A DNA stretch of 17,358 bases from Syntrophaceae bacterium UBA2208 (GTDB taxonomy: Bacteria; Desulfobacterota; BSN033; UBA1163): contig DCUS01000217.1 in assembly GCA_002327885.1 (NCBI GenBank), forward strand, positions 1 through 17,358, read 5' to 3'. The translations under genes and the position numbers were made by a program. The notes beneath the pieces were generated by a model that was not told the origin of the DNA, did not search any database, and saw only the letters and a program-made list of their open reading frames with translations. This document shows, in pieces, positions 1 through 7,103 of this stretch. Position 1 is the first letter of the stretch. Every line of letters starts with the position of its first letter.

Positions 1-621
1 CCCAAAAAAGTTTGCCCATATCCCCTTGCTCCGCTTCCCCCTTTGATCAAACAGGATTCCAACCACTTTATTTTGAGAAAGTGCCTGGATCACTTTTAGA
101 GTCGCTTTCTTAGGTGGAATCACCTCAAGACCTATCCCTTCCCTGCTCTCTATAAACCAGCGTTCCAACCATGGATTATTTTTGATGGGTTTGGCGATGA
201 CCAGAATATTTTTTTGGATGACCTTTGACATCAGAGCCATCAACTCCCAGTTGCCGAAATGTCCGAGGAGGAGAAGAGCGCCTTTCTTCTTTTCGAGAAC
301 CTTCAATGCCTCATCGACCCCCTCCGCCTCCACCTTTTTCTGGTAGGTCTCCAAATCCATAAAGGGAATTCGTAAGAATTCAACGCCCATCATTCCAAGA
401 TTTTGGAAGTTCTTTTTAGCAATGGAAACCATCTCCTCTCTTGACTTCTCTTGACCAAAAGCGATACGAAGATTTTGGATGGCCACCCTCCGGTGCTCCA
501 GATCCAGCAGGTACATAACCTTTCCTAACTGTCTCCCCATCCAGAGGGCAAGACTCTCCGGGAGAAGATTGACGAAGAGGCTGAAACTTCTTAGAGATAA
601 ATAGATGAGATAGGCGATCAT
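1..621 (-). CDS. Lipid A biosynthesis acyltransferase (LpxL/HtrB family), C-terminus cut by window edge
   Basis: This looks like a membrane-associated acyltransferase that adds a secondary acyl chain to a lipid A precursor at the inner membrane. It reads from ATG at 621 to the window edge, giving 207 residues; family members are usually about 290-310, so the C-terminal third is missing. The hydrophobic N-terminus and the PESLALWMG stretch (residues 21-29) are typical of the family. HFGNWE at 121-126 is the HX4E acyltransferase catalytic motif. LFDQ (190-193) followed by FFG near 207 matches the later conserved block. No good Shine-Dalgarno site precedes the ATG; the upstream bases belong to a heptamer repeat, and an in-frame stop lies about 30 bp further upstream. 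It is the last visible gene of the LPS run. LpxL, LpxM or a related acyltransferase cannot be told apart from this fragment. Confidence 0.88.
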   Translation of the reverse strand, partial: MIAYLIYLSLRSFSLFVNLLPESLALWMGRQLGKVMYLLDLEHRRVAIQNLRIAFGQEKSREEMVSIAKKNFQNLGMMGVEFLRIPFMDLETYQKKVEAEGVDEALKVLEKKKGALLLLGHFGNWELMALMSKVIQKNILVIAKPIKNNPWLERWFIESREGIGLEVIPPKKATLKVIQALSQNKVVGILFDQRGKRSKGIWANFFG

Positions 622-699
622 TTTTAGATTTTGGGTTTCAGACTTTAGGTCTCAGAATTTTAACTTCAATCCTCAATCTGAGATCTGCCATCTACAATG
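622..699. repeat. Degenerate 7-bp word array, about 11 units
   Basis: From 623 to 699 the plus strand divides without gaps into eleven 7-mers of approximate form YTYARAY, for example TTTAGAT (623), TTCAGAC (637), CTCAGAA (651) and CTCAATC (672). Units differ from one another but keep phase, with a pyrimidine-rich start and a purine-rich middle. It fills the gap between the Trm112-type gene and the acyltransferase and leaves no room for a normal ribosome binding site. It belongs with the word arrays at 4670, 5751, 13019 and 14360. Function unknown. Confidence 0.6.
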
Positions 700-715
700 G
701 CACGGGATGTTTCTC

Positions 716-895
716 TTATTCATCTCCCGGATAAGGGAGGGCTTCATCAATAAGCATCACCGGGATATCGTCTTTAATGGGATAGAGCAGGCCACAGGCC
801 TTACAGACCAAACCGTCCCCTCCCCGGTTTAAGAAAATGTCCCCCTTGCATTTTGGACAGGCTAAGATTTCCAAGAGCTCTTTACTGACGGCCAT
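716..895 (-). CDS. Trm112/YcaR family (UPF0434) small zinc-binding protein
   Basis: A 59-residue protein with two Cys pairs, CPKC (C13, C16) and CKAC (C31, C34), followed by a YPIKDDIPVML block that is the signature of the Trm112p-like/UPF0434 family. Eukaryotic Trm112 activates methyltransferases; the bacterial role is poorly defined. E. coli ycaR lies between lpxK and kdsB, so an LPS neighbourhood is recurrent for this family. I chose ATG at 895 because GAGGAG lies 7 bp upstream. An in-frame ATG at 901 would overlap the gmhB stop as ATGA but has poor spacing to that site. The GTG at 949 lies deep inside gmhB and is unlikely. Translation is probably coupled to gmhB. Confidence 0.85.
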   Translation of the reverse strand: MAVSKELLEILACPKCKGDIFLNRGGDGLVCKACGLLYPIKDDIPVMLIDEALPYPGDE

Positions 896-897
896 AT

Positions 898-1500
898 TCA
901 TTCTCCTCTTCCTATATTTTGCCTTTGCGATTCTTGTTGAAGAATCCACCGGACGGCCTCAAAGAGATCCCGGGCAATATGATCTGGCTTGGCCTTCCAC
1001 TGGGCCCCGTAATATTCCCACTCTCCCTTTCCGTATCCAGTAAGAACCAAGATCGCCTGGGCTCCAATCTGATGGGCAAATTCAATATCCACCCCACGAT
1101 CCCCGACCATATAGCACCGGGAAAGGTCAAGAGTTAATTCCTTCATGGCCGCTTCAATCATTCCCGTTGCCGGCTTCCGACATCGGCACTTCTGGCGATA
1201 AGGGGGAGTTCCGATATCGGGATGATGGGGACAATAATAAATTCGATCGAGATGGGCTCCCTCGTTCCTTAAAAGTTCCTGCATCTTTTGGTGAACCTGG
1301 TGAATCAGAGACTCCGGGAAGTAACCCCTCGCCACACCGGACTGATTGGTGACCACAGCTGTCTTCCATCCGTGTTGATTCAACAATTGAATCGCCTGCC
1401 CCACTCTCGGTAGAAGGAAAAATCGTTCGATGTGGTTGACGTACCCCACCTCTTCATTAATGGTTCCATCCCGATCGAGAAAAACGGCTCTGTTCGTCAT
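898..1500 (-). CDS. gmhB: D-glycero-D-manno-heptose 1,7-bisphosphate 7-phosphatase
   Basis: A cytoplasmic HAD-family phosphatase that removes the 7-phosphate from heptose bisphosphate in the ADP-heptose pathway for LPS inner core. At 200 residues it matches the usual GmhB size. DRDGT (9-13) holds the nucleophile and acid/base aspartates, TNQSG (51-55) is HAD motif II, and GDRGVD (133-138) is the Mg-binding motif. C90, H92, C105 and C107 form the zinc loop that marks GmhB and separates it from histidinol phosphatase relatives. The ATG at 1500 is preferred over a TTG six codons upstream because the protein then starts just before the DRDGT strand and an AGGG lies about 9 bp upstream. The stop overlaps the region of the next start. 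No gmhA or hldE is present in the window. Confidence 0.93.
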   Translation of the reverse strand: MTNRAVFLDRDGTINEEVGYVNHIERFFLLPRVGQAIQLLNQHGWKTAVVTNQSGVARGYFPESLIHQVHQKMQELLRNEGAHLDRIYYCPHHPDIGTPPYRQKCRCRKPATGMIEAAMKELTLDLSRCYMVGDRGVDIEFAHQIGAQAILVLTGYGKGEWEYYGAQWKAKPDHIARDLFEAVRWILQQESQRQNIGRGE

Positions 1501-1568
1501 ATTTAAAAACCCTGGCAATATCGCGACCGTGAATGCGTCAAGTCTTTGTTACCCTTTTCCCTCTTCTC

Positions 1569-2348
1569 CTATCCTCCCAAAAATCGATCCAACTTGAATC
1601 TGTCCGGAGGGGTGAAGCGTAAAAAGGATCGGTGGATCCTCCAATCCCCTACATTGAAATAAAGACATCTCCTTCCATCCAACCGCTCCTCCACCTCCTC
1701 AGGAACATGGGAATGGCCGAGGATGACGAGGCTATATCCTTCTAAAAACTTCTGATGGGCAAAGACCTTGAAGGCAGGGGGGGGAGTGTCATGGATATCG
1801 TTGTGATATTTTTGATAACTCAAGTCACTCAGCTTCCGGGCGATTTGATGAGAGAGCCGGGGGCCGGCAAAATGGATCAAACGATAGGTCAACCGGTTTT
1901 TAAGGATTTTTCGGAAAATCCGATAAGTCCGCTGCTCCGGATTCGACAAATCTCCATGGGCGATGAAGGCCCTTTTCCCTCCCAACTTTTCTTCACATCC
2001 ATCGGGATAGACGTCCACCTCCATCTCGAATTGTTCTGAAAAGAAGGAACGAAGGAAGAAATCGTGATTTCCTTCAAAATATTTTATTCGGATCCCTTCG
2101 TGATAAAGACTTTGAAGTTTACGGAACACGGGGAGGGTGTCGGTAAAAATAGAAGATTTTTCGCATGAAAAAAAATTTTTAAAACCAAAGAAGAATTCAA
2201 AAAGGTCGCCCAGAATCACAAAATGGCCCATATGGTTTTTCTCTGAATCCAAGAATCTGAGAAACGCCTCGATGGCTTCGGGATCTCTTCCGGTGAAATG
2301 GGCATCGGAGACAAAGATCCAGTCCTTTACGGAATGAGCGAATACCAA
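1569..2348 (-). CDS. lpxH: UDP-2,3-diacylglucosamine diphosphatase-like metallophosphoesterase (LpxH family)
   Basis: Predicted to hydrolyse UDP-2,3-diacylglucosamine to lipid X and UMP, the fourth step of lipid A synthesis, at the inner face of the membrane. The 259-residue protein shows the calcineurin-like metal sites in order: SDAHF (14-18), GDLFE (47-51), GNHD (93-96), HGD (131-133) and GHSHVP (211-216). GDLFE and the HGD-x-YRIFRKILKNR region resemble LpxH. GNHD replaces the GNRD of E. coli LpxH and is also seen in other phosphoesterases such as chlamydial LpxG, so the exact subfamily is less sure than the reaction. The start is TTG at 2348, only 3 bp after the ugd stop and preceded by GGAAGG with 6 bp spacing; no other start lies before the first metal motif. 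Confidence 0.82.
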   Translation of the reverse strand: MVFAHSVKDWIFVSDAHFTGRDPEAIEAFLRFLDSEKNHMGHFVILGDLFEFFFGFKNFFSCEKSSIFTDTLPVFRKLQSLYHEGIRIKYFEGNHDFFLRSFFSEQFEMEVDVYPDGCEEKLGGKRAFIAHGDLSNPEQRTYRIFRKILKNRLTYRLIHFAGPRLSHQIARKLSDLSYQKYHNDIHDTPPPAFKVFAHQKFLEGYSLVILGHSHVPEEVEERLDGRRCLYFNVGDWRIHRSFLRFTPPDRFKLDRFLGG

Positions 2349-2351
2349 CCC

Positions 2352-3650
2352 TCACCTTCCAACGCCGCAGTAATCAAAACCTAATCGCTTCATCTGATCC
2401 GGATCATAAACATTTCTCAGATCAATGAAGACCGGTTTTTTTAGCAGCTTTTTAATACGTTGAAGATCCAACCGGCGGAATTGATTCCACTCGGTTGCCA
2501 GAACCAATGCATCCACTCCCCCGGCAACATCATAGGCATCTTTTCCAAACTCTATTTTGGGGAAGACGGTTTTGGCTTCCTCCATGGCCGCCGGATCAAA
2601 GGCCTTTACCTTCGCTCCCATGGCCAGAAGTCCCTGGATAATGACAATCGAAGAGGATTCCCGGATGTCATTCGTGTTCGGTTTGAAGGAAAGGCCGAGT
2701 ATCCCGATCGTCTTTCCCTTCAGGTCTCCAGTTTTCTCTTCGATTTTTTTGATCATTCTCCTTTTTTGCTCCTCGTTCACCTGGATGACGGCATCCAGAA
2801 TTTTAAATGGATACCCCTTTTCTTGAGCCATCCTTGAAAGGGCGCGGGTGTCCTTCGGAAAGCAGGACCCTCCAAACCCTGGACCGGGATGTAGGAATTT
2901 TTTTCCGATCCTTCCATCGAGCCCCATGGCCCTGGCCACATGATGAACATCGGCGCCCATCACCTCACAGAGATTCGCGATCTCATTGATGAAACTCACC
3001 TTCGCCGCTAAAAAGGCATTCGCCGCATACTTAATCATCTCGGCCGTTTCCAGGGAGGTGATGACGAATGGAGTTTCAATCAGATAGAGAGCACTGTAAA
3101 TATCTTTCATAATCGCAATGGCCTGCTCGCTCTCCGCACCGATCGTCACCCGATCCGGCCGCATAAAATCCTCAATGGCGGAGCCTTCCCTCTGGAATTC
3201 AGGATTGGAAACGACGTCAAAAGGAACGGGTTGGAGCTGATGGTGCTTTATCAGTTGTTTTAGACGACGACAGGTTCCAACGGGTACGGTGGACTTTACC
3301 GCCACCACCTTATAGCCATCCATGAATCGGGCGATTTCCTTCGCCACTTCTTCCACATATTGGAGGTCCGCAGAACCATCGTCATGAGAAGGCGTTCCCA
3401 CGGCAATGAAGATCACCAGGCTCGATTTTACGCCCTCCTCGATACTGGTAGAAAAAGAAAGTCTCCCTTCCCTCATATTTCTCATCATCAGATCTTCAAG
3501 CCCCGGTTCATGGATGGTGACCTTCCCCTGTCGGAGAAGCTCGATCTTCGGGTGGTCATTATCCAAACAGACCAAATTCATTCCAAATTCTGCCAGACAG
3601 ACTCCTGTCACCAATCCCACATACCCCGTTCCGATGACACAGATATTCAT
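2352..3650 (-). CDS. ugd: UDP-glucose 6-dehydrogenase
   Basis: A cytoplasmic NAD-dependent enzyme that oxidises UDP-glucose to UDP-glucuronate, a precursor for acidic polysaccharide or modified LPS. At 432 residues it has the standard length. GTGYVG (7-12) is the Rossmann NAD-binding motif. K207 in EMIKYAANAF is the conserved catalytic-site lysine, and GGSCFPKD (260-267) carries the catalytic Cys263. The C-terminal UDP-binding domain is present (LGLSFKPNTNDIRES). The start ATG at 3650 has GAGGAG about 10 bp upstream. lpxH follows 3 bp after its stop, so the two are probably co-translated. GDP-mannose dehydrogenase shares the fold, but neighbours and overall similarity favour UDP-glucose. Confidence 0.93.
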   Translation of the reverse strand: MNICVIGTGYVGLVTGVCLAEFGMNLVCLDNDHPKIELLRQGKVTIHEPGLEDLMMRNMREGRLSFSTSIEEGVKSSLVIFIAVGTPSHDDGSADLQYVEEVAKEIARFMDGYKVVAVKSTVPVGTCRRLKQLIKHHQLQPVPFDVVSNPEFQREGSAIEDFMRPDRVTIGAESEQAIAIMKDIYSALYLIETPFVITSLETAEMIKYAANAFLAAKVSFINEIANLCEVMGADVHHVARAMGLDGRIGKKFLHPGPGFGGSCFPKDTRALSRMAQEKGYPFKILDAVIQVNEEQKRRMIKKIEEKTGDLKGKTIGILGLSFKPNTNDIRESSSIVIIQGLLAMGAKVKAFDPAAMEEAKTVFPKIEFGKDAYDVAGGVDALVLATEWNQFRRLDLQRIKKLLKKPVFIDLRNVYDPDQMKRLGFDYCGVGR

Positions 3651-3692
3651 CCCGAACTTTCTCCTCTTCCCTCTTTCTTTCCCCCGTTAGAA

Positions 3693-3723
3693 AATATCAG
3701 CTCCTTATTGAGAACCGGTTCAA
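3693..3723 (-). promoter_or_regulatory. Weak internal promoter candidate before ugd
   Basis: On the minus strand TTGAAC (3723-3718) lies 19 bp from GATATT (3698-3693), about 45 bp before the ugd start. Spacing is long and the -10 box matches only 4 of 6 positions. It could give ugd-lpxH-gmhB an entry point separate from the rhamnose genes. Confidence 0.25.
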
Positions 3724-3745
3724 AGCCCCGTCCCTCCTATCGGGG
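3712..3745. repeat. REP-like pair of inverted repeats between rfbD and ugd
   Basis: Two adjacent dyads occur in a 127-bp spacer: the perfect palindrome GAACCGGTTC (3712-3721) and a stem of CCCCG (3726-3730) with CGGGG (3741-3745) around a 10-nt loop. On the minus strand the second is followed by CTTTG, with no long T-run, so it is not a standard intrinsic terminator. The layout is like a small REP or BIME-type element; a folded leader of the ugd message is another reading. Confidence 0.4.
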
Positions 3746-3777
3746 TTGACTTTACCCTGTTGTTGCAAAATAAACCT

Positions 3778-4626
3778 TTAAGTAGAAAAGTGCTCCTTCA
3801 GGGCCTCGGACCATGGTCGCATCGTCCACCCGGTTTCCTTTTTCAACTTCTGGCAATTGAGAACGGAATAAAGGGGCCGTGGCGCCGGACGGGCAAGCTC
3901 TTTTGAAGAGATGGGAATCACCCTCACTTTATTCATCCCAGAAAGCTTTAAGATGGCCTGACCAAAGGTATACCAGGTGCAGAGATCGCTATTTGCCACA
4001 TGGAAAATTCCCCGGGCGTCAAATTGAATCAGAGTGGAAATGGCTTTGGCCAGATCAACGGTGTAAGTTGGCGAGCCGATCTGGTCATTCACAATGGAAA
4101 GGGCCTTCTTCTCGCTCGCCTGCCGGAGAATCGAGGTCACGAAATTCTTCCCATATCTTCCATAGAGCCACTGGGTCCGAATGATCAGAAAATCTCTCAT
4201 CGATTCTTGGACGTATTGCTCACCTTTCCATTTGGAATGGCCATAGACACTAATGGGCTGGGGAGGGTCGTTCTCCAGATAGGGCTCCTTTTTCTTCCCA
4301 TCGAAGACATAGTCCGTGCTCAGGTAGATCATTTTCGCCTGGCAACCGGATGCTCCGAGAGCGACATGCCTTGTCCCTTCGGCGTTGACCGCAAAGGCTT
4401 TCTCCTTATTTGATTCACATCCATCGACATCGGTGTAGGCAGCAATATGGATGACGAGATTGGGTCGAAGTTTTTCAATTTCAAAAACAGTATCCTCTTC
4501 TTTTTGGATATCGATCTCTTCGATATCCCACCCGAAAATTTCATCATGGGGGAAAAAGGAAAGGAGAACACCCATCAGGTCTCTTCCTAACATTCCTTTC
4601 GCTCCGATCACCAATATCCGTTTCAT
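3778..4626 (-). CDS. rfbD: dTDP-4-dehydrorhamnose reductase
   Basis: Catalyses the last step of dTDP-L-rhamnose synthesis, an NAD(P)H-dependent reduction at C4. The 282-residue protein is the usual size. GAKGMLG (8-14) is the dinucleotide-binding glycine motif, STDYVFDG (103-110) is a family signature, and Y128-x3-K132 (YGHSK) is the catalytic pair of short-chain dehydrogenases. The C-terminal block with GIFHVANSD fits RfbD/RmlD. Start ATG at 4626 has GAGG 8 bp upstream. It follows rfbB in the same direction after a gap of 86 bp occupied by an 8-bp word array. Its neighbours complete the four-enzyme rhamnose pathway. Confidence 0.94.
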   Translation of the reverse strand: MKRILVIGAKGMLGRDLMGVLLSFFPHDEIFGWDIEEIDIQKEEDTVFEIEKLRPNLVIHIAAYTDVDGCESNKEKAFAVNAEGTRHVALGASGCQAKMIYLSTDYVFDGKKKEPYLENDPPQPISVYGHSKWKGEQYVQESMRDFLIIRTQWLYGRYGKNFVTSILRQASEKKALSIVNDQIGSPTYTVDLAKAISTLIQFDARGIFHVANSDLCTWYTFGQAILKLSGMNKVRVIPISSKELARPAPRPLYSVLNCQKLKKETGWTMRPWSEALKEHFST

Positions 4627-4669
4627 CTCAATTTCCTCATTTCAGAAATTCTCAACTGCCAGGTTCATT

Positions 4670-4712
4670 CCTCAATCCCTCAAATTCCAATTCATCAATT
4701 CATCAATTTGAT
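4670..4712. repeat. Degenerate 8-bp word array
   Basis: The rfbB-rfbD gap contains AATTCATC twice in tandem (4689-4696 and 4697-4704) followed by AATTTGAT, and before it TTCCTCAA and TCCCTCAA, also spaced 8 bp apart. The array runs in one orientation. The word differs from those in the other gaps. Confidence 0.5.
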
Positions 4713-5729
4713 TTAGCGGTCTTTATACATCTTGTTGTAATAAGCCAGATACTCTCCTGTTTTGATCTTTTTCCACCATTCCTTATGGGTCCAGTACCAC
4801 TCCACGGTCAGTCGGATCCCCTCTTGAAAGGAGACCGAAGGTTTCCATCCTAACTCTTTTTCGATCTTAGAGAAATCAATGGCATAACGGCGATCATGTC
4901 CTGGTCGATCTGTGACAAACCGGATCATGGAATGCGGTTTCTCAAGCTGATCTAAAATAGTTTTAGCGACGGTCAGATTGGGCTTCTCGCTCCGCCCCCC
5001 GATATTATACACCTCCCCCTCTCTCCCATGGTGAAGCACGATATCCAGGGCCCGGCAGTGATCCTCGACGTAGATCCAATCTCGCACATGCATGCCATCC
5101 CCGTAAATGGGCAACTCTTTCCCCTCGATGGCATTTGAGACCATGAGGGGAATCAATTTTTCAGGAAACTGATAGGGCCCATAATTATTTGAACTTCGGG
5201 TAATGAGCGCCGGAATTCCATAGGTATGATGATAAGCTCTCACCAAGATATCCGCTGCCGTTTTACTCGCTGAATAAGGGCTGTTGGGAGACAGAGGAGT
5301 CTTCTCCGTAAAAGCTCCGGTTTCCCCCAACGAACCATAGACTTCATCGGTAGAAATGTGAAGAAAACGGATTCGTTGCTTAGGAAAAACCTTGCGAATG
5401 GCTTCGAGAAGGACGAAGATCCCAAAGACGTTGGTCTTCATAAACGCGCTCGGGTCTTCGATGGATCGGTCCACATGGGATTCCGCCGCGAAATTGACGA
5501 TGGCATCCACACCCTTACCGATCAATTCCTCTACTCGCGGGGCATCGGCAATATCTCCTCGGATGAAATGATAACGGGGAGAATGAGAAAGATCGGAAAG
5601 ATTTTCCAAATTTCCAGCGTAGGTCAGTTTATCCAGATTGATCAGGGAATAATCCGGGTAGGATTTTAAAAAATAACGAATAAAGTTGCTTCCGATGAAC
5701 CCGCAGCCGCCTGTCACTAAGATCTTCAT
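4713..5729 (-). CDS. rfbB: dTDP-glucose 4,6-dehydratase
   Basis: Converts dTDP-glucose to dTDP-4-keto-6-deoxyglucose, the second step of the rhamnose pathway and a branch point to other deoxysugars. It is a 338-residue extended short-chain dehydrogenase of normal length. TGGCGFIGSN (6-15) binds NAD. ISTDEVYG (125-132) contains the T127-D128-E129 trio that marks 4,6-dehydratases, and YSASK (152-156) supplies the catalytic Tyr and Lys. The dTDP-specific NNYGPYQFPEKLIPL stretch is present. Start ATG at 5729 follows GGAG/GAGGA closely. An intergenic array of 7-bp words lies between it and rfbC upstream. Confidence 0.95.
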   Translation of the reverse strand: MKILVTGGCGFIGSNFIRYFLKSYPDYSLINLDKLTYAGNLENLSDLSHSPRYHFIRGDIADAPRVEELIGKGVDAIVNFAAESHVDRSIEDPSAFMKTNVFGIFVLLEAIRKVFPKQRIRFLHISTDEVYGSLGETGAFTEKTPLSPNSPYSASKTAADILVRAYHHTYGIPALITRSSNNYGPYQFPEKLIPLMVSNAIEGKELPIYGDGMHVRDWIYVEDHCRALDIVLHHGREGEVYNIGGRSEKPNLTVAKTILDQLEKPHSMIRFVTDRPGHDRRYAIDFSKIEKELGWKPSVSFQEGIRLTVEWYWTHKEWWKKIKTGEYLAYYNKMYKDR

Positions 5730-5750
5730 TCCTCACTCCAATTATTGAAT

Positions 5751-5834
5751 CGCATGGCGCTTAGCGCAAAGCGCATGGCGTAAAAAGATTTAACGCTATG
5801 CTCTATGCTCTCTGCCCTCTGCCCTATGCGGGCA
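5751..5834. repeat. Degenerate 7-bp word array with inverted arms
   Basis: The rfbC-rfbB gap divides in phase into twelve 7-mers. The left arm repeats CGCATGG (5751 and 5772) with CGCTTAG and CGCAAAG between. The right arm reads CTATGCT (5796 and 5803), CTCTGCC (5810 and 5817) and CTATGCG (5824). Left-arm words are reverse complements of the right-arm type (CYWTGCG), so the arms are inverted around an A-rich centre, TAAAAAGATTTA (5781-5792). The AAAAAGATTT core recurs at 13045-13054. No promoter or terminator is evident. Confidence 0.6.
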
Positions 5835-5838
5835 GGTG

Positions 5839-6294
5839 TTATCCGTCTTTCCTCGACCAATCATAAGGAATATCTTTCCCATGGGGGGGAAACCGGTACT
5901 CGTCTGGCCCCCCGTACACATAAACCTCGTCGGGGATATTGATGATGATCGCTTCCTCCTCACTGATGCATTTCCATCCATGGTAGATCCCTTTGGGAAC
6001 CTGGACCAGCAAAGGGTGATGGACTCCCGTGAAGAATTCATTGATTTCGCCTTGGGTGGGAGAACCTTCCCGGGGATCATAAAGAACCAGTTTGATCATC
6101 CCCTGGACAGCGCAGATGTGATCGGTCTGGATTTTATGATAGTGCCAGGCCTTCACCACCTGAGGGTAGGTGGTGGTAATGTAAACTTGCCCGAACTTTA
6201 GAAACAGGTCATCATCCGACCGGAGGATCTCCATGAGCCTCCCCCGGTCATCCGGGATCACCTTTAACGATTTGGTCCTCACTCCTTGTATCAT
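5839..6294 (-). CDS. rfbC: dTDP-4-dehydrorhamnose 3,5-epimerase family protein, short form
   Basis: A cupin-fold sugar nucleotide epimerase placed between rfbA and rfbB, so most likely the rhamnose pathway epimerase acting on dTDP-4-keto-6-deoxyglucose. At 151 residues it is shorter than classical RmlC (about 180). DDRG (15-18), AWHYHK (49-54, with the likely catalytic His at 51 or 53), GSPTQGE (77-83), VPKGIYHGW (99-107) and a tyrosine pair near 125-127 follow the family order. Classical RmlC has RGLHYQ where this has KAWHYH, so this is a divergent branch; some relatives act as 3- or 5-epimerases only. The genetic context supports rhamnose, but the final sugar should be held open. ATG at 6294 has GGGGAGG 5 bp upstream. 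Confidence 0.82.
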   Translation of the reverse strand: MIQGVRTKSLKVIPDDRGRLMEILRSDDDLFLKFGQVYITTTYPQVVKAWHYHKIQTDHICAVQGMIKLVLYDPREGSPTQGEINEFFTGVHHPLLVQVPKGIYHGWKCISEEEAIIINIPDEVYVYGGPDEYRFPPHGKDIPYDWSRKDG

Positions 6295-6354
6295 TTTTCC
6301 TCCCCATTCAAGTATCGGCTGAGGTGGGTTCTGAAAGGGTTGCCCCTTCCCTGG

Positions 6355-7083
6355 TCAAACCTTATTGGCGCCGGTCTTCGCAACCAATTGGTTTGCACGA
6401 AGCAAGGATTCAAAAGTCCCTGCGTCGGTCCACCACCCCTCTAATATATCCCATGTCATCAACCCTTTTTCAATATACCGATTGTTGACATCCGTAATTT
6501 CTAATTCCCCCCGATTAGAGGGTTTGAGGGTCTTGATGATCTTAAAAACATCGTTATCGTAAAGATAGATGCCGACCACCGCATACTGGGATTTGGGTTT
6601 TCTGGGTTTCTCCTCGATTCGGACAATCCGATCCTCTCTCAATTCGGGAACGCCAAACCGCTGTGGATCCGGGACCTCTTTGAGCAAGATCTTAGCCCCT
6701 TCCTTCTGCTTTTGAAAATTTTTCACCGCTCTTCGAATACTCTTTTCAATAATGTTGTCCCCCAATACCACGCAGACTTTTTCTCCTGATGCGAAGAACT
6801 CAGCCAGTCGAAGGGCCTCTGCAATCCCTCCTTCTCCCTCCTGGTAGGTGTAGTTGATATGCTTGAGACCGAAATCCTTTCCATTTCCTAAAAGCTTTAA
6901 AAAATCCCCGGCATGGGTCCCCCCTGTGACAATCAGAATATCGTCAATCCCCGCATTGATGAGCGTTCGGATCGGATAATATATCATCGGTTTATCGAAA
7001 ACGGGAAGGAGGTGTTTGTTGGTCACCTTGGTCAAGGGGTAAAGTCGTGTCCCTAATCCTCCCGCTAAAATCACTCCTTTCAT
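6355..7083 (-). CDS. rfbA: Glucose-1-phosphate thymidylyltransferase, short form
   Basis: Makes dTDP-glucose from glucose 1-phosphate and dTTP, the first step of the rhamnose branch. LAGGLGTRL (6-14) is the nucleotide-binding loop, KHLLPVFDKPM (23-33) contains the conserved lysine and substrate region, and GDN (108-110) holds a metal-binding aspartate. EEKP (in RIEEKPRKPKS) and WTDAGT also match the family. It has 242 residues against about 290 for enterobacterial RmlA, and belongs to the short type that lacks the C-terminal extension involved in dTTP feedback binding in long RmlA; the regulatory consequence is inference. A strong GGAGGAGG lies 7-8 bp before ATG at 7083. It starts 20 bp after the lptD stop, so co-transcription is likely. 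Confidence 0.92.
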   Translation of the reverse strand: MKGVILAGGLGTRLYPLTKVTNKHLLPVFDKPMIYYPIRTLINAGIDDILIVTGGTHAGDFLKLLGNGKDFGLKHINYTYQEGEGGIAEALRLAEFFASGEKVCVVLGDNIIEKSIRRAVKNFQKQKEGAKILLKEVPDPQRFGVPELREDRIVRIEEKPRKPKSQYAVVGIYLYDNDVFKIIKTLKPSNRGELEITDVNNRYIEKGLMTWDILEGWWTDAGTFESLLRANQLVAKTGANKV

Positions 7084-7103
7084 ATTGACTCCTCCTCCGC
7101 GGA

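Noticed and set aside
1513..1541. A promoter before gmhB using TTGACG on the minus strand
   Set aside because: At 17-bp spacing the -10 position reads TTGCCA, and the better GATATT is only 13 bp away, so the geometry is wrong.
3712..3745. A riboswitch, such as c-di-GMP-I, because of the G-rich stem and GGGACGGGG on the minus strand
   Set aside because: The conserved GEMM core and tetraloop-receptor elements are absent, and the two dyads are too short.
5751..5834. CRISPR array
   Set aside because: Units are 7 bp without spacers, and no cas gene is present.
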